Source: Ensifer adhaerens (GTDB taxonomy: Bacteria; Pseudomonadota; Alphaproteobacteria; Rhizobiales; Rhizobiaceae). Taken from it: DNA of 64,000 bases. Positions 36,756-45,608 of this stretch are shown piece by piece. Location of the stretch: contig NZ_CP083350.1 of NCBI RefSeq assembly GCF_020035535.1, forward strand, positions 558,001-622,000, written 5' to 3'. Made by a program: the position numbers and the translations under genes. Below the pieces are notes generated by a model. The model made no database searches. It had not been told where the DNA came from and saw only the letters and a list, made by a program, of their open reading frames with translations. How positions within the stretch are numbered: position 1 is the first letter of the stretch; every line of letters begins with the position of its first letter.

Positions 36756-37838
36756 TCAAGTCAAGGTGCTGCAGCGTTCTCTACGCGCCCCGAAGGAGGC
36801 GATTCGGGTAAGCCAACGGTAGCCGTTGAGCGCACGTCGTCTTTTGGAGATCACACCAATCAGGCGCCGGAGGCGATTGAAAACGGGCAGAGGGGGCACC
36901 TTAACTTCGCACATGTCGCGCGCCCCAGTATCAGCCGCTTCCTCCAAGCAATATTTGACATCCTTGATATCGTGGACCTTTGCGCCGCTGTCCGACGAAC
37001 GCTCGAAGGAAACGGAAGCGCTTTCAGGCGATGTCCCCATTTGCTCGGAAGTCCCCGCGCCAATCCATGCCTGGTAGGAGAGGTTCGCCGTACTGGCTAC
37101 CAGGTTCGCCGGCGCCGACCTGAGGGATTGGCCGTCACCCCGCAGATGATCGACGCTCGACGAGTTCGAGGCCACCCTGATCTCGCTAGCGCTTTGAACT
37201 TTCGGGTCGACTTCCGGGAGCCGATCACGCGTCTTGACGTAGGAGGCCATGAGATAGGGCTCGTCATGTCCGTCCAAGCGGGCGCGACCCATATACTGCA
37301 CGCGAACGGAGGCGGTGCCGCGATGTTTCAGGTCCAGCATGTTCGCTGCCTTGCTGGAAACATCGATGATGCGACCCTGACGATAGGGACCCCGATCGTT
37401 GACGCGCAGGATGAGCGAGAAGCCGTTTTCGAGATTGGTTACGCGGACATAACTGGGCAACGGGAGGGTCGGATGAGCAGCAGAAAGGCGATCCGGGTGG
37501 TAAACTTCGTTGTTGGCGGTCCGACGTCCCTTGAACGCCGCGCCGTACCATGAAGCCTTTCCCTTCCTGTCGTAGCTCGGGTCTTCCTTCGGATAGTAGC
37601 GCGTGCCTCTCACAACATAGGGATTGCCGACGATATAGCGGCTACCACCCTTGCGAATGTACTTGCTCCGGGTGGCTCGCGGGCTCGGTCTCAGTCCGTA
37701 TGCCTTCTCGGCAACATGTCTTTCGCTGTGCTCCTCGTTCGGGGATTTGGGGGTCGTACAGGTGGCGCACCATGCGCACGCGACCGCGATCACCAGGCAT
37801 CGCGCGCCTTTGACGACCTCACCGACATCGATAACCAT
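36756..37838 (-). CDS. RlpA-like septal-ring lytic transglycosylase family lipoprotein
   Basis: The protein is about 360 aa. The N-terminal hydrophobic stretch (CLVIAVACAWCATC) resembles a lipoprotein signal with several possible lipobox cysteines. A double-psi beta-barrel domain at roughly residues 95-185 holds GKASWYGAAFKGRRTANNEVY and the conserved RVNDRGPYRQGRIIDVSSKAA, including the catalytic-type Asp. The long C-terminal ~170 residues are low-complexity and without a SPOR domain that I can see, whereas many RlpA proteins carry one. The ATG at 37838 is preferred over a GTG at 37889. Confidence 0.78.
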   Translation of the reverse strand: MVIDVGEVVKGARCLVIAVACAWCATCTTPKSPNEEHSERHVAEKAYGLRPSPRATRSKYIRKGGSRYIVGNPYVVRGTRYYPKEDPSYDRKGKASWYGAAFKGRRTANNEVYHPDRLSAAHPTLPLPSYVRVTNLENGFSLILRVNDRGPYRQGRIIDVSSKAANMLDLKHRGTASVRVQYMGRARLDGHDEPYLMASYVKTRDRLPEVDPKVQSASEIRVASNSSSVDHLRGDGQSLRSAPANLVASTANLSYQAWIGAGTSEQMGTSPESASVSFERSSDSGAKVHDIKDVKYCLEEAADTGARDMCEVKVPPLPVFNRLRRLIGVISKRRRALNGYRWLTRIASFGARRERCSTLT

Positions 37839-38134
37839 CTTGCCAACACTGACGACGGCGTTCCGCGCATCAGCGACGTGCCGCGACACACACGCTCATG
37901 CTGACCGCGCGCTCGAACTCTGCTGCAGACTGGGTCGAGAGACAGGTGGAAAGACAACTGAGGCATGCGCCGGAGCACTGCCAAATCCGGGGTCGCGCCA
38001 TTCATTCGCTCCATCCATGACAACAACTGTCAAATCGGCCTGATGGCAAGAAGTTCCCTGGATGCACGCGAATTTGCGACGTCCGGCCAACGCTGCCCCT
38101 TGCAACGTCGGAACCGGACGTCGAGTGCTGAACG

Positions 38135-39130
38135 CTACTCGCTCTGACGGAAATTGCGGACACGATCGAAAAGGACCGCGAGGATCGTCGCGCTGCCGAT
38201 GAACGTACCCTGCCAGAAGGCGTTGATGCCGAGAAGCCCAAGGCTGTTGCGGATGACCTCGATCAGTGCAGCGCCGACGAGCGCGCCGAAGGCCGTGCCA
38301 GCGCCGCCGGCGAGATTCCCGCCTCCGATAACGGCCGCAGCGATAACCTGAAGCTCCATGCCGGCGCCGATGTTGGTTGTCACCGCTCCGAGCCAGCCCG
38401 TCTGAATGATGCCGGCGATGCCGGCCGACAGCGCCGAGATCATATAGACGCAGACCTTGATGGGCCGCACAGGCAGGCCCGTGGCAATGGCCGCCTTTTC
38501 GTTGCCGCCGATGGCGTAAATATATCGGCCGATCCGCGTCCAGCGCAGCACAAAGCCGGTCATGAGCGCGAGGACGATCATGTAGATCACCGGGTTGGCA
38601 ATGCCGAAGACCGCCCCCCCGCCAAGCGCCAGCAGCTTGGCGTGGTCGGGGCCGAACTCGAAGACCACCGTATTGTTGGAGGCGACCATCGCCAGGCTCC
38701 GGGCAACCGAAAGCATGCCGAGCGTCACGACAAAGGGCGGAAAGCCGAGATAGGCAATGAGGATGCCATTGAACGCGCCGATCACCAGCGCCGTTGCGAC
38801 GGAGACCGCAATGCCCGTCTCGATGCCGTATCCCGCGTGCATCGTGACCGCGAGCACCATGCTGCACAGGCAGAGCACCGAGCCTACCGAGAGGTCGATG
38901 CCACCGGTGATGATGACGAGCGTCATGCCCAGCGCGATGATTGCGACGAAAGTGACGTTGCGGGTGATGTTGTAAAGGTTCTTCGCCGTCGCAAAACTGT
39001 CGGTGGCGAAGGACAGGAAGACACAAGCGAGGATGACTGCAACCAGAACCCAGAAGGTTTGGCTGGCCAGGATCGTTCCTGCAAGCGTGCGCTGCCTGTG
39101 GGCGATCGTCTCGTGCAGCGTCGTTGCCAT
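38135..39130 (-). CDS. ABC sugar permease, RbsC-like
   Basis: The 331-aa protein has eight to ten hydrophobic segments and the RbsC family motifs GIDLSVGSV near residue 75 and AAVIGGGNLAGGAGTAFGALVGA near residue 250. GAGGGAAAG precedes the ATG at 39130. It forms the channel for the sugar importer whose ATPase lies upstream on the same strand and whose binding protein is on the other strand at 41157. Confidence 0.9.
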   Translation of the reverse strand: MATTLHETIAHRQRTLAGTILASQTFWVLVAVILACVFLSFATDSFATAKNLYNITRNVTFVAIIALGMTLVIITGGIDLSVGSVLCLCSMVLAVTMHAGYGIETGIAVSVATALVIGAFNGILIAYLGFPPFVVTLGMLSVARSLAMVASNNTVVFEFGPDHAKLLALGGGAVFGIANPVIYMIVLALMTGFVLRWTRIGRYIYAIGGNEKAAIATGLPVRPIKVCVYMISALSAGIAGIIQTGWLGAVTTNIGAGMELQVIAAAVIGGGNLAGGAGTAFGALVGAALIEVIRNSLGLLGINAFWQGTFIGSATILAVLFDRVRNFRQSE

Positions 39131-39176
39131 CTTTCCCTCGAGTTCCTCCGGCACGGAAGGTCCAGTTCGCTTTTGC

Positions 39177-39914
39177 TTATCCGCCCTCGATGGCGCCGGT
39201 AATCAGCCCCGTAACCTCCTCCGGTGAGGTCTCCACGATCGGTTTATCGGCCACTTTCCGGCCGCGGCGCATGACGATGACGCGGTCGGCGACATCGAAG
39301 ACGTCGGGCATGCGATGACTGATGAGGACAACCAGAATGCCGCGATCGCGCAATTGCCGGATCAGATGCAGCACTTCGGCAACCTGGCGCACGGAAATTG
39401 CCGCGGTCGGCTCGTCCATCAGCACGATTTTCGCCTCAGAGATCATCGTGCGCGCGATCGCCACCGCCTGCCGCTGCCCACCCGACATCTGTCGCACGAG
39501 ATCGCGGGCCCTGGTCTCGGAGCGGAGTTCCCTGAAGATCTCGCCGGCACGCCGGTACATTGCCTTGTAGTCCAGCACGCGCAAGGGGCCGATGCCGCGC
39601 CTCAATTCGCGACCGAGGAAGACATTCGCCGCTGCTGAGAGGTTGTCACAAAGGGCGAGATCCTGGTGCACGATCTCGATGCCGAACTGCCTTGCCTCGA
39701 CCGGGCGATGCAGGACGATATCGCTGCCGTTGAGGCGCATGCTGCCGTGGCTCGGGCGATAATTTCCTGCAATCATCTTGACCAGCGTCGACTTGCCGGC
39801 GCCGTTGTCACCCATCAGGCCGACAACCTGGCCTGCCTCCAACGACAGCGAAATGTCGTTCACTGCCTGTATGGCCCCGAAGTGCTTGGAAATATTGCTG
39901 AGTTCTAGCAGCAC
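39177..39914 (-). CDS. ABC sugar ATPase, single-domain (FrcA-like)
   Basis: The 245-aa protein has one nucleotide-binding domain: Walker A GDNGAGKST, Q-loop EIVHQDLALCDNLS, signature MSGGQRQ and Walker B IVLMDEPTAAIS. Ribose-type importers usually have a double-domain ATPase, but rhizobial fructose-type systems (FrcA) have a single one as here. The GTG at 39914 is chosen because GGAAGG lies 6 bases upstream; a longer in-frame start at 40004 would add an atypical Arg-rich N-terminus. Confidence 0.88.
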   Translation of the reverse strand: MLLELSNISKHFGAIQAVNDISLSLEAGQVVGLMGDNGAGKSTLVKMIAGNYRPSHGSMRLNGSDIVLHRPVEARQFGIEIVHQDLALCDNLSAAANVFLGRELRRGIGPLRVLDYKAMYRRAGEIFRELRSETRARDLVRQMSGGQRQAVAIARTMISEAKIVLMDEPTAAISVRQVAEVLHLIRQLRDRGILVVLISHRMPDVFDVADRVIVMRRGRKVADKPIVETSPEEVTGLITGAIEGG

Positions 39915-40062
39915 GACCAGCCTTCCAGACTCCCAAAGGCGCGCCAATTCGCCTTCGCAAAGGCGCGCGCCGCAGCGTGTCCGTCTCCTCATGAATGAGC
40001 GCATGCTTATTTACGCAAATCGCCATGAATGCGTCAATGATCTCTCGTCCGACAAACCTGTT

Positions 40063-40074
40063 TTGTATGACAAT
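40063..40074 (+). promoter_or_regulatory. Operator-like site in the sugar-importer divergent promoter
   Basis: TTGTATGACAAT, followed by TAAATATTG, lies in the 213-base spacer between the ATPase and the plus-strand epimerase gene. It resembles the FCD GntR half-sites of the hexuronate locus, but here the nearer candidate regulator is the GntR protein at 43221. Confidence 0.45.
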
Positions 40075-40120
40075 TAAATATTGACGAAAGACGCCCTCGG
40101 TATATTAGTTAATGCTGGGA

Positions 40121-40136
40121 GATAAGCATGCTTATC
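40121..40136. repeat. 16-bp perfect palindrome across a start codon
   Basis: GATAAGCATGCTTATC is fully self-complementary and contains the ATG of the epimerase-like gene at 40128. The 10-mer GCATGCTTAT also occurs at 40001-40010. It could be a regulator site or fold in the mRNA and limit initiation. Confidence 0.55.
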
Positions 40137-41108
40137 CTTGTCACCGGGGCAACGGGCAAGGTCGGGCGGCACCTCATATCCACGCTGCTTGACCGACCGC
40201 GTTTTTCGCAAGCGCGCCTTCGCGCGCTATGCCACAACCGCGTGCTCGATCCGACCCAGCGGCTCAGCATCATCCGCGGCTCCATCGCCGACCGTGCGGT
40301 CGCAGAGGTCGCGATTTCCGACGTAAGCCACGTCGTGCATCTTGCGACCTGCAAGGAAACGCCCGACGACGTGATGGATGTGACCGTAAAGGGTCTCTTC
40401 TGGCTGCTCGAAGCTTTCAGGGCGAGCCCGACAGCCCGCCAGTTCATCCTGATCGGCGGCGACGCCGCAGTCGGCCATTTCTTTTATCCTCATGACGGAC
40501 CGATAACCGAGGCGACCCCGCACCGCGCCTATCCGGGCTGCTACGCACTCTCCAAAGTGCTCGAGGAGGTGATCGTCGAGCAATACGCCATCCAATACGG
40601 GGTGAACCTCTGCTGCCTGCGAGCGCCGTGGATCATGGAAAAAGACGACTTCAAGTACTCCCTCTCCTTCGGAGACGACGTCTTCGGCGGCCCCGACTGG
40701 AAGACCTTTTTTCCGCCCGACGAGGCCAGGCGGCATGCAGAGGCCGGAACGGTACCGTTGCTGCGCGATGTCGACCGAAGGCCGCTCAAGCGCAACTTCA
40801 TCCACGTCAGCGACCTCGTCTCGGCAATTCTCAGCGCGATCGACAATCCGCGCGCAGCGGGCCAGCGTTTCAACATCGCGATGAACCGCCCGGTCGACTA
40901 CGGCGAGGTCGCAAGCTATCTCAAATGCACGCGTGGCCTGCCGTCTGTCGATGTTCCAAGCCATTTCCACTCGAACTGGTTGGACAACAGCAAGGCAAGA
41001 TACCTGCTGGACTGGCAGCCAGAATACGATCTCGAAAAGCTTATCGACCAGGCCTGGCAATACGAGCGTCCACCAAGTGATCCTCGCATCGTCTGGTATC
41101 CGGGTTGA
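40128..41108 (+). CDS. NAD-dependent epimerase/dehydratase family protein (extended SDR)
   Basis: The 326-aa protein has an N-terminal Rossmann motif TGATGKVG at residues 6-13 and the catalytic YxxxK in CYALSK. The family acts on sugars or nucleotide-sugars with NAD(P). GGGAG lies 6 bases upstream of the ATG. It lies directly before the sugar-binding protein gene and is divergent from the ATPase/permease pair, so it probably oxidises or epimerises the imported sugar or its acid. Its specific reaction is unknown. Confidence 0.8.
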   Translation: MLILVTGATGKVGRHLISTLLDRPRFSQARLRALCHNRVLDPTQRLSIIRGSIADRAVAEVAISDVSHVVHLATCKETPDDVMDVTVKGLFWLLEAFRASPTARQFILIGGDAAVGHFFYPHDGPITEATPHRAYPGCYALSKVLEEVIVEQYAIQYGVNLCCLRAPWIMEKDDFKYSLSFGDDVFGGPDWKTFFPPDEARRHAEAGTVPLLRDVDRRPLKRNFIHVSDLVSAILSAIDNPRAAGQRFNIAMNRPVDYGEVASYLKCTRGLPSVDVPSHFHSNWLDNSKARYLLDWQPEYDLEKLIDQAWQYERPPSDPRIVWYPG

Positions 41109-41156
41109 TTTGTGCCGCGGACAGAGGGTGTCCGCTTGTTTCAACGGGAGGAAAAA

Positions 41157-42149
41157 ATGAGGAAAGCATTGGTGCTTGCAGTCGCGGCGCTCGCGCTGGC
41201 CACCGGCACCGCCGGCGCCCAGGAGAAGAAGCAGCTCGTCATTGTCGTCAAGGGCCTCGACAATCCATTCTTCGAGGCAATCAATCAAGGCTGCCAGAAG
41301 TGGAACAAGGAAAACACGAGCTCGGAATATGAGTGCTTCTATACCGGCCCCGCGTCGACCTCCGACGAAGCCGGCGAGGCGCAGATCGTCCAGGACATGC
41401 TCGGCAAGCCCAGCACGGCTGCGATCGCTATTTCGCCATCCAACGCCAAGCTGATTGCCCAGACGCTGAAGACCGCCAACCCCACGGTCCCGGTCATGAC
41501 GCTTGATGCCGACCTCGCCAAGGAGGACGCGGGCCTGCGCAAGACCTATCTAGGCACGGACAACTACATGATGGGATCGCGGATCGCCGAGTACATCAAA
41601 AAGGCCAAGCCGAAAGGCGGCAAGATCTGCACGATCGAGGGTAACCCTGGTGCCGACAACATTCTCAGGCGCGCCCAGGGCATGCGCGACGTGCTTACCG
41701 GAAAAGAGGGACTGACCGAACTCAAGGGTGAAGGCGGCTGGACGGAGGTCGCGGGTTGCCCAGTCTTTACCAATGACGACGGCGCCAAGGGCGTGCAGGC
41801 GATGACGGACATCCTCGCGGCCAATCCCGACCTCGACGCCTTCGGGATCATGGGCGGATGGCCGCTTTTCGGTGCTCCACAACCCTATCGCGACCTGTTC
41901 AAACCGATGGCAGACAAGATCGCGAAGAATGAATTCGTCATAGGCGCGGCCGACACAATCGGCGACGAAGTGGCAATCGCCAAAGAAGGTCTCGTAACTG
42001 CGCTTGTCGGCCAGCGCCCGTTCGAAATGGGCTATAAGGCGCCATCGGTCATGATGGACCTGATCGCCGGCAAACCGGTGGAGGATCCGGTCTTCACCGG
42101 CCTCGACGAATGCACGAAGGACACGGCGGACACCTGCATCCAGAAATAG
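41157..42149 (+). CDS. ABC sugar-binding protein, RbsB-like
   Basis: The 330-aa periplasmic binding protein has a Sec signal (RKALVLAVAALALATGTAGA) and the type I fold pattern: VIVVKGLDNPFFEAINQG at the start, EAQIVQDMLGKPSTAAIAISPSNA, then VPVMTLDADL. GGGAGG precedes the ATG at 41157. It would supply sugar to the permease 38135 and ATPase 39177. Cysteine pairs (YECF, ICTI, GCPVF, DECTK, DTCIQ) are more numerous than usual in RbsB and may form disulfides. Confidence 0.88.
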   Translation: MRKALVLAVAALALATGTAGAQEKKQLVIVVKGLDNPFFEAINQGCQKWNKENTSSEYECFYTGPASTSDEAGEAQIVQDMLGKPSTAAIAISPSNAKLIAQTLKTANPTVPVMTLDADLAKEDAGLRKTYLGTDNYMMGSRIAEYIKKAKPKGGKICTIEGNPGADNILRRAQGMRDVLTGKEGLTELKGEGGWTEVAGCPVFTNDDGAKGVQAMTDILAANPDLDAFGIMGGWPLFGAPQPYRDLFKPMADKIAKNEFVIGAADTIGDEVAIAKEGLVTALVGQRPFEMGYKAPSVMMDLIAGKPVEDPVFTGLDECTKDTADTCIQK

Positions 42150-42156
42150 GCCTGCA

Positions 42157-42183
42157 CCGGGGCGCCCCTTTCGGGCGCCCCGG
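42157..42183 (+). other. Intercistronic stem-loop after RbsB-like gene
   Basis: A perfect 11-bp inverted repeat (CCGGGGCGCCC / GGGCGCCCCGG, 5-base loop) begins 7 bases after the stop. No U-tract follows and the next gene is on the same strand, so a stability or attenuation role is likely. Confidence 0.7.
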
Positions 42184-42327
42184 CCGCCTTCTGCTGCAAC
42201 GGGAGGCAGCGCACGCTTTTTGCCGGCTGTCCGCGTCCGCCTGCAACGACCTCGCTTGGCAGTTTCCCCTGGCGAACTATCATCGATGGAAGACCATTCA
42301 CCAATGTTGCAGGACCTGGAGGGCACA

Positions 42328-43224
42328 ATGACCAAGCGGATCATCTTCACCGGAGGCAGCGGCAAGGCCGGCCGCCATGTCGTGCAGTACCTTCTCGAGC
42401 AAGGTCATCAAGTGCTCAATCTCGACACCAAGCCACTCGACAACCCGAAGGTGCGCACCCTGATCACTGACATCACGGACAGCGGTCAGGTGTTCAACGC
42501 GCTCTCAAGTTACACGGGCCTGCACGAATTCGACCCGTCGCTCGCACCGCAACCAATCGATGCGGTGGTCCACTTCGCCGCGATCCCGCGCATCCTGATC
42601 GCGCCCGACAACGAACTCTTTCGCGTCAATGCCATGGGCACCTACAACGTCGTCGAGGCGGCGGTGAAACTAGGCATCCGCAAGATCGTCATCGCATCGA
42701 GCGAGACGACCTATGGCCTCGTCTTCGCCAATGAGCCACGAATGCCGCGCTATTTTCCGCTCGACGAGGACTATGACGTCGACCCGATGGATAGCTACGC
42801 ACTCTCCAAGGTCGTCAATGAAAAGACCGCACGCGCCTTTGCCCTCAGAAGCGGCGCCGACATCTATGCCTTGCGCATCGGCAACGTCATCGAGCCCAGC
42901 GAATATCACCTCTTCCCTGGCTGGTTCGCCGATCCGGGTTTTCGCAAGCGCATCGCCTGGAGCTACATCGACGCGCGAGATCTCGGCCAGATCACGCTGC
43001 GTGCCATAGACACGGATGGCCTCGGTTTCCAGGTCTTCAATGCCGCGAATGACGATACGTCTTCGGACATTCCGACGCAGGAACTGATCGACCGCTTCTA
43101 CCAGGGCGTTTCGGTCAAGGGGCAGCTTGGCGAATACGAGACACTGCTATCCAATCGCAAAGCGCGAGCGATGCTCGGCTTTCGCCCGCAGCACAGCTGG
43201 CGGAAATATGTTGACGACAAGTGA
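42328..43224 (+). CDS. NAD-dependent epimerase/dehydratase family protein (extended SDR), second copy
   Basis: The 298-aa protein has TGGSGKAG at residues 9-16 for dinucleotide binding, a Ser-rich active-site strand (IASSETTYG) and the YxxxK in SYALSK. It is only distantly similar to the protein at 40128. GGAGGG lies upstream of the ATG at 42328. It follows the binding-protein gene and ends by overlapping the GntR regulator. The presence of two such enzymes suggests successive oxidation/epimerisation of one imported sugar; this is inference. Confidence 0.8.
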   Translation: MTKRIIFTGGSGKAGRHVVQYLLEQGHQVLNLDTKPLDNPKVRTLITDITDSGQVFNALSSYTGLHEFDPSLAPQPIDAVVHFAAIPRILIAPDNELFRVNAMGTYNVVEAAVKLGIRKIVIASSETTYGLVFANEPRMPRYFPLDEDYDVDPMDSYALSKVVNEKTARAFALRSGADIYALRIGNVIEPSEYHLFPGWFADPGFRKRIAWSYIDARDLGQITLRAIDTDGLGFQVFNAANDDTSSDIPTQELIDRFYQGVSVKGQLGEYETLLSNRKARAMLGFRPQHSWRKYVDDK

Positions 43225-44051
43225 CGCAACACCCGGATGAGCGGCGCAGATTGCGAGAAAATAGGGAAATGACTGAACAACGATCAGGAAAGGTCTCCGC
43301 TGGGCCGGCTACTGCGGAGGCAGTACGCACGATCCGACGCCTCGACGCGCCGCGCATATCGGGGCCCAGCGTCCACATGTCGCTTGCCGATGACATCGGG
43401 CTCAGGATCGTGCGTGGCGACTATCCGCCCGGAACGATCCTGCCGAACGAGGCTCAATGGACGGAAATCTTCAACGTCAGCCGAACCGCCGTCAGGGAAG
43501 CGATCAAGATACTGATGGCCAAGGGGCTGCTCGCCTCGCGTCCGAAAATCGGCAGCTGGGTAGAACCGAAGGAGCGTTGGAACCTGCTCGACCGCGACGT
43601 CCTCAGCTGGTACGCGCTGTCGCCGGACCGGCTCCAATTCCTCAAGACCGTACAGGAATTTCGCCACATCATAGAGCCGGAAGCGACGGCGCTCGCAGCG
43701 GCCCGCCGCAGCGACGAACAGATGTCCGAAATCAGCGCGGCATTGAAAGACATGGGACAGGCGACGACGCTGCAGGCCCGTACCCAGGCCGACACCCGCT
43801 TTCATCTTGCAATCCTGCGCGCTTCCGGAAACGATCTCTTGGTACCGCTAGGGGCGCTGATCGAATCTGCGCTGAACCATCTCTTCCTGCTGGTAACCCG
43901 GGACGACAACAGTTCCGTTCACGCACTTAAGCTCCACGAGAACATAGAGAAGAGCATTCGCCTCCGTCGGCCGAACGCAGCCCGCCATGCCGTGCGGCGA
44001 CTGTTGGCCAACACCGATGAGCTTATTGCGCATTCAGAGCGCAACGTGTGA
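43221..44051 (+). CDS. GntR-family regulator with FCD domain
   Basis: The protein is about 276 aa from a GTG that overlaps the previous stop (GTGA), or 260 aa from an ATG at 43269. The winged HTH lies in GDYPPGTILPNEAQWTEIFNVSRTAVREAIKILMAKGLLASRPKIG. The C-terminal FCD domain contains the metal-type residues in DTRFHLAILRASGN and KLHENIEKSI. It is the last gene of the sugar cluster and probably controls it. Confidence 0.87.
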   Translation: MTQHPDERRRLRENREMTEQRSGKVSAGPATAEAVRTIRRLDAPRISGPSVHMSLADDIGLRIVRGDYPPGTILPNEAQWTEIFNVSRTAVREAIKILMAKGLLASRPKIGSWVEPKERWNLLDRDVLSWYALSPDRLQFLKTVQEFRHIIEPEATALAAARRSDEQMSEISAALKDMGQATTLQARTQADTRFHLAILRASGNDLLVPLGALIESALNHLFLLVTRDDNSSVHALKLHENIEKSIRLRRPNAARHAVRRLLANTDELIAHSERNV

Positions 44052-44179
44052 TCTCATTCATGCGACATGGCGCTTGGTCGCGCCTTTGCTTGTGTAGGAG
44101 CAGCACCCAGTCGACGCGATAGCCGCTGGTCACATCGCCGGTCCGGGTGTGTAATAGCTGCCCGATCCGGGAGGATCCC

Positions 44180-45001
44180 ATGAGAAGCGAGTTCGAAAAG
44201 CCCCAGCTTGCCGTCAGTCGTCGTGAATTCCTCGCGGTTCTTGCCATTGCATCCGGCGGAACGGGTCTGGTGCCGCGACCAACGGCGTCGGCTGCCGTCG
44301 TACCCCATGATGAACCCAATGTGCGGGTAGAAGCGGCCAAGATCGACAATGGTGCCGGCGGATTGGAGAGCTACCTTGCGCTGCCTGCAGCACGGAACCA
44401 GGTTCCCAGTCTCATCGTTGCCCATGACGCATTTGGCCTGACGCCACATTTCGAGGGTGTCGCGCGACGACTGGCAGCCGAAGGCTTCGCCGCGCTGGCG
44501 CCCGACTTTGCGTCACGCTACGGGGGAACGCCTGCCGAGCCGGGACCTGCGCATGAGGTTGTGGGAATGACGACCTGGGACGAGTGGCTTGGAGATACGC
44601 GCGCAGCCTTCGGCTGGCTGACAAACCAGCCTCATAGCAACGGCAAAGTCGCCGCGATCGGATTTGGCCTCGGAGGGAGCGCGCTTGGCCGGATCGTCTT
44701 CGAGATGACGGATCTCACCAGCGTCGTCCTTTTCTACGGCCGCGCTCCGCCGCTGGAGAATGTGAGAAGGATAGACACTCGCCTTCTGCTCAACTACGCG
44801 GCGGACGATCCTCTCGTGAACCCGCAGGTCGGTGCGTTCAAGAAGGCCCTTACCGAGGCGAACATCGATTATCGGGCATTTTCATACGAGGGCGCCAAGC
44901 ACGGCTTCGAGGATGACACGGCTCCTGCTGCGTACTCTCCGGATGCCGCTGAGCTCGCCTGGGCGCGAACCATCGAATTCTTGAAACGCACCACCGCCTA
45001 G
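44180..45001 (+). CDS. Tat-exported dienelactone-hydrolase-family protein lacking the nucleophile
   Basis: The 273-aa protein has a Tat signal (SRREFLAVLAIASGG) and an alpha/beta-hydrolase domain of the dienelactone hydrolase family: IVAHDAFGLTPHFEGVARRLAAEGFAALAPDF. The acid (AADDPLVN) and His (AKHGFED) of the triad are present. The nucleophile elbow reads GFGLGGS where the family has G-x-C-x-G-G, so the Cys is replaced by Gly (codon GGC). It may be a pseudoenzyme, bind a ligand, or use another residue. GGGAGGA precedes the ATG. Confidence 0.82.
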   Translation: MRSEFEKPQLAVSRREFLAVLAIASGGTGLVPRPTASAAVVPHDEPNVRVEAAKIDNGAGGLESYLALPAARNQVPSLIVAHDAFGLTPHFEGVARRLAAEGFAALAPDFASRYGGTPAEPGPAHEVVGMTTWDEWLGDTRAAFGWLTNQPHSNGKVAAIGFGLGGSALGRIVFEMTDLTSVVLFYGRAPPLENVRRIDTRLLLNYAADDPLVNPQVGAFKKALTEANIDYRAFSYEGAKHGFEDDTAPAAYSPDAAELAWARTIEFLKRTTA

Positions 45002-45212
45002 CACGCAGGCAATCACGCAGAGTGCTCCCCCTCGATCGCACGAAGCTTCGTCCGCGCCGCCTCGCGGCCACGGCATCCAACTTTTCACCACCAAGATTGG
45101 TCTGCAACCGCAAGCGAGGCAGTCCGTCACCGGACCCATTCGTTCAAGTTCCTCCCCCTTTAGTTCGGCAACATATATATTATAATACACTTATATACAG
45201 CGGAGACCGCAC

Positions 45213-45431
45213 ATGAAAAACACAGGAATCACAATGAATGCGGAATTCCAGGGAAGCGATGTGAGTGTGCTTTCGAGTGACCCGCTTATGGGGACATTCG
45301 AGCTCACATCGTCCACAGGCGGAAGCATTGAAGTCTTGCTGGATCGCTATAGCGCGGAGGCATTGCTCTCGGCGCTTGAGCAATTCCTCGCCCATGGCGA
45401 CGAGACAGCGCAAGCTCCGTGGTTGCAGTAA
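45213..45431 (+). CDS. Small hypothetical protein
   Basis: The 72-aa acidic protein (MKNTGITMNAEFQGSD start) is of no family I recognise. Support for it being real: GCGGAGA upstream of the ATG, an AT-rich promoter-like stretch at 45166-45198 standing out from the GC-rich background, and a sequence with alternating hydrophobic pattern (SIEVLLDRYSAEALLSALEQFL) suggesting a folded helix. Confidence 0.5.
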   Translation: MKNTGITMNAEFQGSDVSVLSSDPLMGTFELTSSTGGSIEVLLDRYSAEALLSALEQFLAHGDETAQAPWLQ

Positions 45432-45608
45432 CCGACGCTGAACGCATCGAGAGGCGGAGGAAGGTTTAACCTCCGATACTCATCGAACGGTGTGATGGCG
45501 CCTTGAGTACGCACATGGTCTTTACCCAACGCGGAGCTGCCCACATCAACCGCGGTCGCGTCCGATTACGTCGCCCGACTGACGATCGCCGACAACAATC
45601 TCGGCGAA

